Assembly (NCBI RefSeq): GCF_009017495.1
Contig: NZ_CP044990.1
Coordinates: 825,001-889,000, forward strand
Direction of reading: 5' to 3'
Length of the DNA stretch: 64,000 nt
Source: Deinococcus sp. AJ005
GTDB taxonomy: Bacteria > Deinococcota > Deinococci > Deinococcales > Deinococcaceae
The position numbers and the translations under genes are program-made. A model generated the notes under the pieces. It saw nothing but the letters and a program-made list of their open reading frames with translations, did not search any database and was not told the DNA's origin. This document shows positions 11,495 through 20,954 of the stretch, one piece after another (the stretch's first letter is position 1; the number at the start of each line of letters is the position of its first letter).

Positions 11495-13455
11495 GCGCTT
11501 CCTGGCGACTCCGGGTTGTGCTGGCGGTAGGCGCGCAGGGTGCCGTCCATGAAGGCCACGTACAGCGTGCCGCCAGCCGCCAGTGGGGTGGCCTGCACGC
11601 CCGTCGTCTCCTGCTGGGTCCAGCGCACGGTGCCGTCGCGCACGTCCAGCGCGCACAACTGCCCACTCTCGGAGGCCAGGAAGACCAGCCCCGCGCTGAT
11701 CACTGGACTGGCAGTCACGCGGCCCGACATGCGGTGCGCCCACACGTCCTCACCGTCGTGCAGGCGCAGGGCACGCACGGTGCCGTCCCAGCCCGCCAGG
11801 ATCGCCAGTCCAGAGTCGCCGGTTCCGCTGTGGGTCACGGCAGGGGAGGCCCAGACCTCGTCCTCCAGATCGTAGGTCCACAGGATCGCCTCGTCCTCGG
11901 CCAGTGCCACCCGCCCCGACGCGGCGCTGAGGGCCAGCGCGTGGACCTCGCCCTCCCAGGTGGCCACCACCAGCGTCGCCTCGCCGGAGGTACCCGGCAG
12001 CAGCGCGGGCGTGCCGTGGACCGTGCCCACCTCCACCTTCCACAGCGGGCTGCCGCTCAGGGCGTCCAGCGCGTGCAGCCAGCCGTTCTCGTCGCAGACT
12101 AGGGCTGCCCCAGCCCACACCAGCGGGCTGGCCGCCACCGGGCCGTCGGTGCGGTAGGCCCAGGCCAGCTCTCCTGTGCGGGCGTCCAGCGCGTGCAGGT
12201 GGCCGTCGCGGCTGGAGGCCAGCACCCGCCCGGCCCACAGCGTCGGTGCGCCCGTCAGTTCGGCGCGGGCCTGATGCCGCCAGACTTCCGCACCGCCCTG
12301 GAGTTCCACCCGGCGCAGGGTGCCGTCCCACGCGCCGAAAAAGATATGTCCACCCTGAAAGGCTGCCGGGGCCGTCACCTCGTCGCGGGCCGCGTAGGTG
12401 GCGAAGGGCCGCCCGGAGGCGTGGGTCAGCACCAGTTGGCCCCCGCGCGTGCCCACCGCCACCAAGTCGCCCTCGCCCACCACGGCGGCGGGCCAGGTGA
12501 CCTCGCCGGGCAGCGGCACGCTCCAGACTTCTTTCAGGTTTGAAACGCGGGCCGGGCCATCGGGATGCTCCCCCGTGCGGGTGCGTCCGCCCCGGTACTG
12601 GCCGCGCGCGTGCCCGGTCCAGATGTCGCGGCGGGCCAGTGCCCACAGGTGGGCCAGCGCCTCGCCGGATTCGGGGCGGTCATCCGGCTTTTTGGACAGC
12701 AGTGCCAGCAGCACCCGCGCCACCGCGTCGGGAATGGCCGGATTCAGCTCACGCGGATCGGTGATCTTTTCGTAGACATGCTGGAACAGTACGCTCTGAT
12801 CGCTGTCTCCCACGAAGGGCGGACTGCCGCAGGCCACGCGGTACAGCACCGCCCCCAGCGCGTACAGATCACTGAGCGGCCCCACGCCGATGCCCTTGGC
12901 CTGCTCCGGGGCCATGTAGGCCGGGGTTCCCAGCGTCAGCCCGCTGCGGGTGAGTTGCCGGGTGTGTTCCGACAGCGCCACCAGCCCGAAATCCATGATG
13001 CGCGGTAGCCACGCCTCGTCCAGCAGAACGTTTCCAGGGGTCAGATCACGGTGGATGATCCCGCGCGAGTGGATGAAATGCAGCGCCCGCGACGCAAACG
13101 ACGCCGCCGTCAGATAACGGGCCAGCGAGGTGGGCGCGTCTTCCAGCGGCCCCAGTACGGTGATCGGGCCGCCAGTCATCAGCGGCATGGTGAAAAAAGG
13201 CCTTCCGTCACTGGGATCAAGGCCCAGATCCAGCACGGGGATCACGCCGGGATGCGTCAGGCGGGCCAGGGTGCGGACCTCGCGCAGAAAACGCTGTTTG
13301 TCTGATTCCGGCACATGGGCGTGCATCATCTTGACGGCCACGTCGCGGTCCAGCAGCGAATCGTGCGCCCGGAACACCAGCGCGCTGCCGCCCTCGCCCA
13401 GCGGGGAGCGCAGGTCATAGCGGCCCGCCAGGCGTGTTCCTACCTCCAGTGGCAT
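11491..13455 (-). CDS. rqkA: Ser/Thr protein kinase with C-terminal PQQ-type beta-propeller (RqkA-like)
   Basis: 654 residues. Kinase domain about 1-275: glycine loop [13 protein letters not shown]-anchoring Lys42 (VAVKMM), catalytic Asp137 in [11 protein letters not shown] at 155-157 and APE in AYMAPEQ; all key residues are intact. A short charged linker without a membrane segment leads to seven or so PQQ/WD-like blades (repeats of the kind [45 protein letters not shown]). In D. radiodurans, RqkA (DR2518) has this same architecture and size and promotes DNA-break repair and radioresistance; orthology here is inferred from architecture. TAGACT (13465-13470) lies 9 nt before the start. Its stop overlaps the start of the broken GNAT gene. 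Confidence 0.8.
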   Translation of the reverse strand: MPLEVGTRLAGRYDLRSPLGEGGSALVFRAHDSLLDRDVAVKMMHAHVPESDKQRFLREVRTLARLTHPGVIPVLDLGLDPSDGRPFFTMPLMTGGPITVLGPLEDAPTSLARYLTAASFASRALHFIHSRGIIHRDLTPGNVLLDEAWLPRIMDFGLVALSEHTRQLTRSGLTLGTPAYMAPEQAKGIGVGPLSDLYALGAVLYRVACGSPPFVGDSDQSVLFQHVYEKITDPRELNPAIPDAVARVLLALLSKKPDDRPESGEALAHLWALARRDIWTGHARGQYRGGRTRTGEHPDGPARVSNLKEVWSVPLPGEVTWPAAVVGEGDLVAVGTRGGQLVLTHASGRPFATYAARDEVTAPAAFQGGHIFFGAWDGTLRRVELQGGAEVWRHQARAELTGAPTLWAGRVLASSRDGHLHALDARTGELAWAYRTDGPVAASPLVWAGAALVCDENGWLHALDALSGSPLWKVEVGTVHGTPALLPGTSGEATLVVATWEGEVHALALSAASGRVALAEDEAILWTYDLEDEVWASPAVTHSGTGDSGLAILAGWDGTVRALRLHDGEDVWAHRMSGRVTASPVISAGLVFLASESGQLCALDVRDGTVRWTQQETTGVQATPLAAGGTLYVAFMDGTLRAYRQHNPESPGSA

Positions 13456-13526
13456 ATCGGGGGCAGTCTAGCGTGTGGGGGGGAGGGTCAAGGGGGCTGA
13501 GGGTCTAAAGGTCTGAACGCTAAAAA

Positions 13527-14696
13527 TCAGTCCGCCGCCAGTTGCCCCGGCGTCAGCGGCTCGCGCAGCAGACGGGCAAAGCCCTCGGGGCCGTGTTTCT
13601 TCATCCAGCCCTGCACCAGATCACTGCCCACGGCGTAGGTAAAGATGTACGCCCGGAACTGCGGCTGCCCGATAAACCGCAGCGTCTGGCGGGCGCGCTC
13701 AGGGGTGGCCAGGGCGTATCGGCCCAGAAAGTCCAGTACCTCGGCCTCAGGCCGTTGCTCGCCGTGCAGCATCAGCGCCGCCGTGCCGCTCACATTCTTC
13801 AGCCCTTTTTGCACCCCGGTCACGTCCAGAAAGACCTGTACGTCTTTGCCGTCCAATCCTGCCAGTGTGGCCAGTTCGCCGCACAGCCAGTTATGCGCCT
13901 CGTCCTCATCCATCACGGCGTCCAGGGCGTTGGTGGCAATCCCTTCCGAGACGGCGCATTCGGGGGCGTTCATCAGTTGGAGGCTGTGTTCCAGCCAGCC
14001 GTTTCCGCGCACCAGCAGAGACTCCTTCGTTGAGTGTTCGGTGTGGTGGCCGGGATAGCCCTCGTGGGCCAGCAGATCGGGCAGCCCGGTCAGCGGCACG
14101 GGCAGATCGGTGTTGATGTCAATCCGGCTTTTCAGGTTGCCCAGCGGCCAGTTGTACCCGCCCCACGGCTTGTCCGACACCAGCGAGATGCTGAAATCCT
14201 CGCCGTCCGGCAGGCCGAAGCGCTCCTGCGTGCGCTGCCGGAGTTCGGCCAGAATTGGCCCCGCCAGCCGCAATAGATCGTCTTTAGGGACAATGACCTT
14301 CTGCCGCAACTTTTCAATACGTTCGGAGAGTGGTCCACTTCCCGGCACTGCCATTTCCAGCGCGTCCAGAGCGGCCTCCAGCTCATTTGGATCGGCACGC
14401 ACCGGGTCTATGTCGTACAGCCCGCGCACTTCCTCCTCGTAGGGGATGGCCACGCCGCCGATAATGCGGGTCATGGTCTGCATGGCCGAAACTTGCACGC
14501 GCAAGAACTCGCGCCGGGCGTCATCTGGTACGGCCTGCACGTCATTCAGCATCGCCTCAGCATCGGCCTGAAGCTCGGCGGGTTCGCGCCGGGTGAGGTC
14601 TGCCCATTCCTGCGGGCCGCCGTAGCCGTCCACGAAACCCTCGGAATGTACGCCAATGGCGTGGGCCAGCCGGATGTAACGCTCTGCGATGTCCAT
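13527..14696 (-). CDS. DUF885 family protein (putative zinc-dependent peptidase)
   Basis: 389 residues, shorter than the usual 550-600 of DUF885 proteins. The family's metal-binding signature [15 protein letters not shown] is present about residues 200-215 and a second Glu-containing helix ([17 protein letters not shown]) follows. The HEgYPGHH motif resembles gluzincin active sites, so a metallopeptidase role is likely but unproven. No signal peptide, so it is probably cytoplasmic. TATCTT (14704-14709) is 7 nt before ATG 14696. Confidence 0.75.
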   Translation of the reverse strand: MDIAERYIRLAHAIGVHSEGFVDGYGGPQEWADLTRREPAELQADAEAMLNDVQAVPDDARREFLRVQVSAMQTMTRIIGGVAIPYEEEVRGLYDIDPVRADPNELEAALDALEMAVPGSGPLSERIEKLRQKVIVPKDDLLRLAGPILAELRQRTQERFGLPDGEDFSISLVSDKPWGGYNWPLGNLKSRIDINTDLPVPLTGLPDLLAHEGYPGHHTEHSTKESLLVRGNGWLEHSLQLMNAPECAVSEGIATNALDAVMDEDEAHNWLCGELATLAGLDGKDVQVFLDVTGVQKGLKNVSGTAALMLHGEQRPEAEVLDFLGRYALATPERARQTLRFIGQPQFRAYIFTYAVGSDLVQGWMKKHGPEGFARLLREPLTPGQLAAD

Positions 14697-14754
14697 AAAA
14701 CGAAAGATAGAGGGTCAAGCGTGGGATTCTCTCGATCAGCCGTTCGCTCGCCTG

Positions 14755-15021
14755 TCAGTCCCCCACGAACACCGCCCGCTGATACGTGCCGTTTTCACCG
14801 ACAGCGGGCAGCCCTGTCTCTGCGGCTTTCTTCAGACGCTCCAGCGCCAGCAGCACTGTTGGCCCCTCGCCATACATCTTCACGGCGTCGGTGGTGACCA
14901 TGAGTTCCAGCCCGCGCCCGGATTGCACGGCCTGAAAGATGCGGCCTTCCGGGGTCTGGCGCACCGTCACCATCACCCCGGCGGGAAAACGGGCCAGTTC
15001 AACCTGCTTGGCAAAGTCCAT
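14755..15021 (-). CDS. small conserved hypothetical protein
   Basis: 88 residues starting [16 protein letters not shown]. It has two short beta strands ([17 protein letters not shown] and [16 protein letters not shown]) followed by a helix ([13 protein letters not shown]). No domain recognised. A larger frame extends to 15351, but that part is antisense to rarA; ATG 15021 is 6 nt after TATGCT (15028-15033), supporting the short form. It is divergent from rarA with the two -10 elements about 40 bp apart. Confidence 0.6.
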   Translation of the reverse strand: MDFAKQVELARFPAGVMVTVRQTPEGRIFQAVQSGRGLELMVTTDAVKMYGEGPTVLLALERLKKAAETGLPAVGENGTYQRAVFVGD

Positions 15022-15085
15022 ATGCACAGCATAAATCGGGCTTCGGTCCACAAAGCGCGGGGCGCAACCCACTATTCTCGGCCCC

Positions 15086-16405
15086 ATGACCCTGTTTGAC
15101 CCCCCCGCCCCGCTGGCCGAACGCCTGCGCCCGCGCACCGTGGCCGAGGTGGTGGGCCAGACGCACCTGCTGGGACCAGGCAAACCGCTGTCGCGCGTGC
15201 TGGCCTCGGGCCGCCTGGGTTCTTTAATTCTGTGGGGGCCGCCCGGCGTGGGCAAGACGACGCTGGCGCGGCTGCTGGCCGGAGAGGTTGGCGCGCACTT
15301 CATCCCCCTGTCCGCCGTCTCTGCCGGAGTCAAGGACGTGCGCGAGGCCACCGCCGAGGCCGAACGCCTACGCGGGCGCGGTCAGAAGACCATCCTCTTT
15401 CTGGACGAGATTCACCGTTTTAACAAGGCCCAGCAGGACGCATTGCTGCCGCATGTGGAATCCGGGTTGCTCACGCTGATCGGCGCAACCACTGAGAATC
15501 CATCCTTTGAGGTCAACCCGGCCCTGCGCTCACGGGCGCGGACGCTGGTGCTGGAGGCGCTGAGTCAGGAGGAAGTGCGCGGGTTGCTGGAGCGGGCGCT
15601 GAGTGACCCGCGTGGGCTGCCGGGAATTACGGCGATGGACGAGGCGCTTGATCTCCTTTCCCGCTTGGCCGATGGGGACGCCCGCCGCGCCCTGAGTACG
15701 CTGGAAGTTGCCAGTTCTCTCGCCAACCCAGTTACCCCCGAATCCGTGACCGAGGCGTTTGGCCGCCACCTGCCGCAGATGGACAAGAACGGCGAGGACT
15801 TTTACAACCTGATCTCCGCGCTGCATAAATCGGTGCGGGCCTCGCATGTGGATGGAGCCTTGTACTGGCTGGCGCGCATGCTGGAAGGCGGCGCAGACGG
15901 GCTGTACGTGGCCCGCCGCATTGTCCGCATGGCCGCCGAGGACATCGGATTGGCGGACCCGCAGGCGCTGCGCCTGTGCATCGCCGCCCGCGACACCGCC
16001 GAGTTTCTGGGCAGCCCCGAAGGCGATCTGGCATTGGCGCAGGCCGTCGTTTATTTAGCTCTGGCCCCCAAAAGCAATAGCGTGTATATGGCCTGGAAAC
16101 GTGCGTTAGATGCCGTGCGGGAAGGCGAAACGCTGCCTGTCCCCCTGCATCTTCGCAACGCCCCCACCGCCCTGATGCGGCAGCAGGGCTACGGCAAGGG
16201 ATATGCCTACTATTTTGCCGATCCTGGCGGCTCCTTCGCGCAAAATTACCTGCCAGACGGCGTTCAACTTGGCCTGTACCATCCCACGGGCGAGGGCTGG
16301 GAGGCGCGGGTAGCAGAACGCTGGCGCAAGCTGCAACACGCCCACGGCGAGGATGAAGGCACGGCATCGGCTGAGGTCATTGACACCCCGCCCGCGCACG
16401 TTTAG
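15086..16405 (+). CDS. rarA: replication-associated recombination protein A (AAA+ ATPase)
   Basis: 439 residues. RarA/MgsA is a clamp-loader-related ATPase acting at stalled forks. Walker A is GPPGVGKTT, Walker [16 protein letters not shown], sensor 1 [12 protein letters not shown], with the arginine-finger region ([11 protein letters not shown]) following; the C-terminal half carries the family's tetramerisation domain ([23 protein letters not shown]). The ATG is 7 nt after TATTCT (15073-15078), so it is expected to be leaderless. Confidence 0.93.
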   Translation: MTLFDPPAPLAERLRPRTVAEVVGQTHLLGPGKPLSRVLASGRLGSLILWGPPGVGKTTLARLLAGEVGAHFIPLSAVSAGVKDVREATAEAERLRGRGQKTILFLDEIHRFNKAQQDALLPHVESGLLTLIGATTENPSFEVNPALRSRARTLVLEALSQEEVRGLLERALSDPRGLPGITAMDEALDLLSRLADGDARRALSTLEVASSLANPVTPESVTEAFGRHLPQMDKNGEDFYNLISALHKSVRASHVDGALYWLARMLEGGADGLYVARRIVRMAAEDIGLADPQALRLCIAARDTAEFLGSPEGDLALAQAVVYLALAPKSNSVYMAWKRALDAVREGETLPVPLHLRNAPTALMRQQGYGKGYAYYFADPGGSFAQNYLPDGVQLGLYHPTGEGWEARVAERWRKLQHAHGEDEGTASAEVIDTPPAHV

Positions 16406-16441
16406 GATGTGTGGGCCTGTGAGCGTGGTGACAGGACGTGT

Positions 16442-16519
16442 GGTGGGTTTAGCTCAGTTGGTTAGAGCGCCGCTCTGTGGCAGCGGAGGCCGGGGGTTCA
16501 AGTCCCCTAATCCACCCCA
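16442..16519 (+). tRNA. tRNA-His (anticodon GTG)
   Basis: A full cloverleaf can be drawn. The acceptor stem GTGGGTT (16443-16449) pairs with AATCCAC (16509-16515), one G-T wobble. The extra 5' G at -1 that marks tRNA-His is encoded (16442) opposite discriminator C. The anticodon loop CTGTGGC carries GTG, and the T arm GGGGGTTCAAGTCCCC is present. The 3' CCA is encoded. Confidence 0.95.
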
Positions 16520-16526
16520 ATTTTTT

Positions 16527-16568
16527 CCGGCCCACCGCCTTCACGGGTCAGGGCCGGATTTTTCTTTT
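16527..16568 (+). terminator. intrinsic terminator after tRNA-His
   Basis: Stem CCGGCCC/GGGCCGG (16527-16533 and 16551-16557) followed by ATTTTTCTTTT. It lies between the two tRNA genes. Confidence 0.8.
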
Positions 16569-16584
16569 AAGATGGTTGAGCAAT

Positions 16585-16670
16585 GCGGGGATGGCGGAAC
16601 TGGTAGACGCACTAGACTTAGGATCTAGTATCCGTAGGATGTGAGGGTTCAAGTCCCTTTCCTCGCACCA
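16585..16670 (+). tRNA. tRNA-Leu (anticodon TAG)
   Basis: Acceptor GCGGGGA pairs with TCCTCGC. The anticodon stem ACTAGA/TCTAGT encloses loop CTTAGGA with anticodon TAG. A class II long variable arm (about ATCCGTAGGATGT) precedes the T arm GAGGGTTCAAGTCCC(TT). The 3' CCA is encoded. 86 nt. Confidence 0.95.
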
Positions 16671-16680
16671 CCAACACAGG

Positions 16681-16721
16681 CGGCGCGGCGGTTTTTCCCA
16701 CACGGGAGGGCCGCCGCGCCG
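16681..16721. terminator. GC-rich hairpin downstream of tRNA-Leu
   Basis: Perfect 11-bp inverted repeat CGGCGCGGCGG/CCGCCGCGCCG with a 19-nt loop. No T-run follows on the plus strand, so termination is likely but not certain. The remaining sequence to the trigger-factor start (to 16937) holds a TATGAT at 16788-16793 that could be its -10. Confidence 0.55.
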
Positions 16722-16937
16722 CTGTCTCTGCCATCAGATGAGGGAAGGGGCAACCGGGGTGGGTGTACGCACAGGGTCCAAACGCACTATGATGCTGGGC
16801 GGCTTGTCGCGTGCGTGCTGGTCCTGCACTTGCAGGGAGCGCAACCGACACGGCAAAAAATCAAAGCTGGAATGCGCCCCCGGCGGTGGTCCCCACTGGA
16901 CCCCTGGCCGCGTGGGACAGCGAACGGGAGAAATGAC

Positions 16938-18344
16938 GTGGCAGAACTGATCAGCAGAGAGGGCAACAAGGTGGAGTTCAGGGTTTCCGTTCCCGCCTCC
17001 GAAGTGAACCGGGCATATGACCAGGTGTGGTCCGGGCTGGCGCGCGACGTGCGCGTCCCCGGCTTCCGCCCCGGCAAGGCTCCCCGCAAGGTCATTGAGG
17101 GCCGCGTGGGCAAGGGTTACGTGGAACAGGAAGTGCGTGACCGCCTGCTCCAGGCCAACTACAGCAAGGCCGCTCAGGAGCTGAAGCTGAGTCTGGTGGA
17201 CGCCAATATCGATCCCCAGGAAGTGGTCAGCGGACAGGCCTTCGAGTTCACGGTCAAGGGTGAAACCTACCCTGAAGTGAAGCTGGCCGACTGGAGCAAC
17301 CTGAGCCTCAGCGCCGAGTCGCCCGAGATCACCGACGACGTGATGGAGCGCACCCTGGGCGATCTTCAGGAGCGCAACGCCACCTTCGAGGAAGCCGAGC
17401 GTGCCATCGAGGCCAGCGATCAGGTGACCGTGGAGGAACAGGGCGAGGACGGCGGTACCTACCCCATCTACCTGGACGTCGCCGAGGAGCATGTTCGCGC
17501 GGCGCTGCTGGGCAAGAGCAAGGGCGACACCGTGGAAATCACGGTCCCCGCGCACCAGCACGGCGATCACGAGCATCCTGAACACGCCGTCACAGTGGTC
17601 ATCAAGGACGTGAAGGTCAAGAAGACCCAGGCACTGGACGACGACTTCGCTAAGAGCTTGAACTTCGACAACCTGGAGCGTCTGCGGACCGATCTGAAGG
17701 CCGAGCTGGAACGCCGCGCCGCGCAGGAGGGCGAAACCGCCCGCCGCGAGGAATTCGTGTCGCACCTGACCGAGAACATGGAAGCGGACATTCCCGCCGC
17801 GCTGCTGGACCGCCGCCGCGACGCCATGCTGGAAGAGATCAAGGACGATCTGGGCCGCCAGGGCGTCAAGTGGGGCGAGTACGAGAGCTTCATGCAGGAG
17901 CAGGGCAAGCTCGACGAGTTCATGGCCGATCTGTCCAAGAACGCCGAGAGCCGGGTCAAACGCGATCTGGCCCTGGAAAAGCTGGCCGAGGACCTGAAGG
18001 TGCAGGTCAGCGACGCCGAGTTCAACCAGACCATGAACGCCCTGGCGCAGGCCAACGGCATGAACCCGCAGGAACTGAGCAAGAACCTGGGGCCGGACGG
18101 CATCAACACCTACTACGCCAGCCTGATGCGCGAGAAGGGTCTCCAGCAGGCGATGGCGCAGCTCAGCAAGCCCGCGCAGGGTGAGCAGGAAGGCCAGCAG
18201 GAAGAGGCCGCTCCGGCAGAAGCTGCTCCTGAAGCAACGCAGGAAGCCAAAACCGAGGAAACGCAGCCGGAAGCCGAGCAGCCCCAGACCGAGCAGGTTG
18301 AGGGCAAGCAGACCGAGGGCGAAGGCGAGAACAAGACCGAGTAA
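16938..18344 (+). CDS. tig: trigger factor (ribosome-bound chaperone, prolyl isomerase)
   Basis: 468 residues. The N-terminal ribosome-binding domain contains the signature VPGFRPGKAPRKVI; a central FKBP-like domain (about 155-240) and the helical C-terminal substrate-binding domain follow. The FKBP-like part is divergent, so isomerase activity is uncertain. The protein ends in an unusual tail of about 55 residues made almost wholly of E, Q, A, P and T. The frame is open far upstream (to 16641), but GTG 16938 is preceded by GGGAGA at normal spacing and matches the family N-terminus (AELISREGNKVEF). Confidence 0.93.
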   Translation: MAELISREGNKVEFRVSVPASEVNRAYDQVWSGLARDVRVPGFRPGKAPRKVIEGRVGKGYVEQEVRDRLLQANYSKAAQELKLSLVDANIDPQEVVSGQAFEFTVKGETYPEVKLADWSNLSLSAESPEITDDVMERTLGDLQERNATFEEAERAIEASDQVTVEEQGEDGGTYPIYLDVAEEHVRAALLGKSKGDTVEITVPAHQHGDHEHPEHAVTVVIKDVKVKKTQALDDDFAKSLNFDNLERLRTDLKAELERRAAQEGETARREEFVSHLTENMEADIPAALLDRRRDAMLEEIKDDLGRQGVKWGEYESFMQEQGKLDEFMADLSKNAESRVKRDLALEKLAEDLKVQVSDAEFNQTMNALAQANGMNPQELSKNLGPDGINTYYASLMREKGLQQAMAQLSKPAQGEQEGQQEEAAPAEAAPEATQEAKTEETQPEAEQPQTEQVEGKQTEGEGENKTE

Positions 18345-18359
18345 ATCAGAACCGAAAGA

Positions 18360-18392
18360 GGGGCGCGTCCTGCGGGGTGCGCCCCTTTTTTA
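18360..18392 (+). terminator. intrinsic terminator of tig
   Basis: Stem GGGGCGC/GCGCCCC (18360-18366, 18379-18385) followed by TTTTTTATTT, 15 bp after the tig stop. Confidence 0.85.
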
Positions 18393-18440
18393 TTTCTCAA
18401 CCGTAACTGAATACCGTCCTTCAACGCTGAACTCAATTCA

Positions 18441-18469
18441 TTGAACGTCCGTTCAAAGAATGCTACCGT
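18441..18469 (+). promoter_or_regulatory. fab promoter with palindromic operator over the -35
   Basis: TTGAAC (-35, 18441-18446), 17-bp spacer, TACCGT (-10, 18464-18469), then 7 nt to the fabH ATG. The 16-bp sequence TTGAACGTCCGTTCAA (18441-18456) has 7-bp inverted arms around a 2-bp centre and begins exactly at the -35. A dimeric repressor, probably TetR-type as in many lipid regulons, would block RNA polymerase here. The regulator is not in the window. Confidence 0.75.
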
Positions 18470-18476
18470 GGCGGAT

Positions 18477-19520
18477 ATGAGTGCCCCCACCGTCCGCCCC
18501 AGCATCGGCATCACCGCCCTGGGAAGTTACGCGCCCGAACGTATCGTGCCCAACGCGCATTTTGAGGCGTACATGGACACCAACGCCGATTGGATCGAAT
18601 CGCGCACCGGTATCCGCGAGCGGCGTTTCGCGGCCCCCGACGAGTACACCTCCGACGTGGGCGTGGGCGCGGTACGCGACATGCTCTCGCGTGACCCGGA
18701 CGCCCTCAAGGAAGTGGACGCGGTGATCTGCGCCACGGTCAGCCCGGACGCGATGATGCCGTCCACCGCTGCATTGATCGCCATGCAGGTGGGGCTGGCG
18801 GGGGCTGCCGCTTTCGATCTGTCCACTGCCTGTAGCGGCTTCGTATATGCCCTGAGCGTGGCGTCGGGCCTGATCCAGTCCGGTGTGGCGCGGCGCGTGC
18901 TGGTGGTGGGGGCCGAGGCCCTGAGCAAGATCGTGGACCAGCAGGACCGGGGCACGGCCATCCTGTTCGGAGACGGCGCGGGCGCGGCAGTGGTGGGGCC
19001 GGTGCCCGCCGGGCTGGGCTTTCAGGAGTTCATCATGGGCGCGGACGGCGCAGGCGGGTCCAGCCTGTACCTGCGATGCGCGGCCCCGCAATTGCCCGGC
19101 GGTTTTCAAATGGGCCAGTATGTGGGTATGAACGGGCGCGAGGTCTTCAAATTCGCCGTGCGCGTGCTGGGCGACAGCGGCACCAAGGTCCTGCAAAAAA
19201 GCGGCCTGACCAGTGCGGATGTGGACTGGGTGATTCCGCATCAGGCCAATGTGCGGATCATCGAGGCCGCTGTGGAGCGCTTCGGCATCCCCATGAGCAA
19301 AACCGTGGTCAATCTGGACCGCTATGGCAACACCTCCAGCGCTACGGTGCCGCTCGCACTGCACGAAGCGGTGCAGGACGGGCGCGTGCAGGACGGCCAG
19401 CAATTGCTGCTGATCGCCTTTGGCGGCGGCCTGAGCTGGGTGGCCGGGACGATGAAATGGTGGGGCGGCGCACCCAGCCTGAAGGCATCCGCCCCCGCGC
19501 TGGCCGAGGTGGGCGCTTGA
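18477..19520 (+). CDS. fabH: beta-ketoacyl-ACP synthase III
   Basis: 347 residues. FabH condenses acyl-CoA with malonyl-ACP to start fatty-acid synthesis. Catalytic Cys near residue 119 (STACSGF), His in VIPHQAN and Asn in DRYGNTSSAT are all present. First gene of the fab cluster; its TGA overlaps the TTG start of fabD. An in-frame ATG lies upstream at 18441, but it is inside the promoter, so ATG 18477 is chosen. Confidence 0.95.
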   Translation: MSAPTVRPSIGITALGSYAPERIVPNAHFEAYMDTNADWIESRTGIRERRFAAPDEYTSDVGVGAVRDMLSRDPDALKEVDAVICATVSPDAMMPSTAALIAMQVGLAGAAAFDLSTACSGFVYALSVASGLIQSGVARRVLVVGAEALSKIVDQQDRGTAILFGDGAGAAVVGPVPAGLGFQEFIMGADGAGGSSLYLRCAAPQLPGGFQMGQYVGMNGREVFKFAVRVLGDSGTKVLQKSGLTSADVDWVIPHQANVRIIEAAVERFGIPMSKTVVNLDRYGNTSSATVPLALHEAVQDGRVQDGQQLLLIAFGGGLSWVAGTMKWWGGAPSLKASAPALAEVGA

Positions 19521-20443
19521 GTCCCCCCAGCAGCACCAACAGAATTGCCGCCCTGTTTCCTGGTCAGGGTTCGCATTCGGTGGGGATGGGCGCTGATCTG
19601 GCCGCCGCTTTTCCGGTTGCCGAAGCCGTGTATGCCGAGGCCGAGCAAACACTGCCGGGTCTGCGCGCGTTGATCGAAACCGGACCTCTTGAGGACCTGA
19701 CGATGACCGCCAACCAGCAGCCCGCCCTAGTGACCGCCAGTATTGCCGCATACCGCGCATGGCAGGCAAAGACGGGCCTGACCCCGATGGTGGCCGCCGG
19801 ACATTCGCTGGGCGAATACAGCGCTCTGGTGGCTGCCGGAGTTCTGACATTGGCTGACGCTCTGACCCTGACGCGCAAGCGCGGCACGCTGATGCAGCAG
19901 GCCGTCGCTCCCGGTGACGGGGCCATGAGCGCCATCATGGGCGATCCGGCGGTGGTGGCGGAAGTTTGCGAGGGGATCACGGGCGTGCAACCCGCCAACT
20001 TCAACGCCCCCACGCAGACCGTGATCAGCGGTGAAGCTGGCGCGGTGGCCGAGGCCAGCGCCGAACTGAAGTCACGCGGCCTGAAAGCCATTCCCCTGAA
20101 AGTCAGCGCTCCGTTCCACTGTGCGCTGATGGCCCCCGCTGCGGCAGGTCTCTCGCCCGATCTGCAGGCGGCGGCTTACGGCCCCTTCGCCTTTCCGGTG
20201 CTGGCGAACGTCACGGCTGAATTGAATGACGATCCCCAGCGCGTGCCGGAGCTGCTGGAACGTCAGATCACGGGCGCGGTGCGCTGGGTGGAGACAATTG
20301 AGGCGCTGGCGGGTATGGGTGTGGACACCTTTATCGAGTTCGGCCCCGGCAAAGTGCTGAGCGGGCTGGTGGGCCGCATCGTACCAGGCGCAAAAACCTT
20401 CCAGATGGGCACGGCGGCGGATGTGGAAGCGTTCGGGCTGTGA
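19517..20443 (+). CDS. fabD: malonyl-CoA:ACP transacylase
   Basis: 308 residues. FabD loads malonate onto ACP. FPGQGSHSVGMG starts the fold, the nucleophile is Ser in AGHSLGEYSAL, and the catalytic His is in APFHCALM; the C-terminal FIEFGPGKVLSGL is typical. The start is a TTG at 19517 sharing TTGA with the fabH stop, implying translational coupling. Confidence 0.94.
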   Translation: MSPPSSTNRIAALFPGQGSHSVGMGADLAAAFPVAEAVYAEAEQTLPGLRALIETGPLEDLTMTANQQPALVTASIAAYRAWQAKTGLTPMVAAGHSLGEYSALVAAGVLTLADALTLTRKRGTLMQQAVAPGDGAMSAIMGDPAVVAEVCEGITGVQPANFNAPTQTVISGEAGAVAEASAELKSRGLKAIPLKVSAPFHCALMAPAAAGLSPDLQAAAYGPFAFPVLANVTAELNDDPQRVPELLERQITGAVRWVETIEALAGMGVDTFIEFGPGKVLSGLVGRIVPGAKTFQMGTAADVEAFGL

Positions 20444-20495
20444 GGGTGCTGGATGATTTGCCCTTGCTCCCTGTGGCAAGCGAGAATGGTCCACT

Positions 20496-20954
20496 ATGAA
20501 AAGACTTGCTCTGGCGTTCCTTGTCGCTGCGGCGGCCACGTCCTGCAACCGGGAAGTCGGGTTCACGCCCACGCCCATCTCCTTCGCTGACCACCCCAGC
20601 GTCCTGCGGGGGCCGTGGAGCGGCGATACCACCGCCGGGCAGAGACTGCGTCTGCAACTGACCGCCGCCTACGACACCGCCAGCAGCTACCGGGTGACCG
20701 GAACAGGCAGTTTGGATCAGGAGCCGCTGAGTGTGACTGGGAGTGTGGCGGGCGGCTCGCTGCACAGCTATCTGCGCCCGCAGCTCACGCCCGCTCCAGA
20801 GACGGCGCAATTGACGTTGCAGCGGACAGGCAAGGCCGATCTGGAGCTGCGGTGTTACGACATCGGCGGCGACGAGGCTGGAAGCTCTTGGTTCTGGCAA
20901 TGCTTCCTTCCAGACAACACGAAATCGTTCAATCTCACGAGGGAAACGTCATGA
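20496..20954 (+). CDS. putative lipoprotein inside the fab cluster
   Basis: 152 residues with signal peptide MKRLALAFLVAAAATSC; the ATSC lipobox predicts lipidation at Cys17. The mature part looks like a small beta-barrel domain (repeated strands RLRLQLTAAY, YRVTGTGSL, AQLTLQRTG) with a late Cys pair (ELRCYDIGG, FWQCFLP). No family recognised. It sits 52 bp after fabD and its stop overlaps the fabG start (ATGA), so it is co-translated with fabG; a role tied to lipid or envelope synthesis is inferred only from position. Confidence 0.7.
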   Translation: MKRLALAFLVAAAATSCNREVGFTPTPISFADHPSVLRGPWSGDTTAGQRLRLQLTAAYDTASSYRVTGTGSLDQEPLSVTGSVAGGSLHSYLRPQLTPAPETAQLTLQRTGKADLELRCYDIGGDEAGSSWFWQCFLPDNTKSFNLTRETS

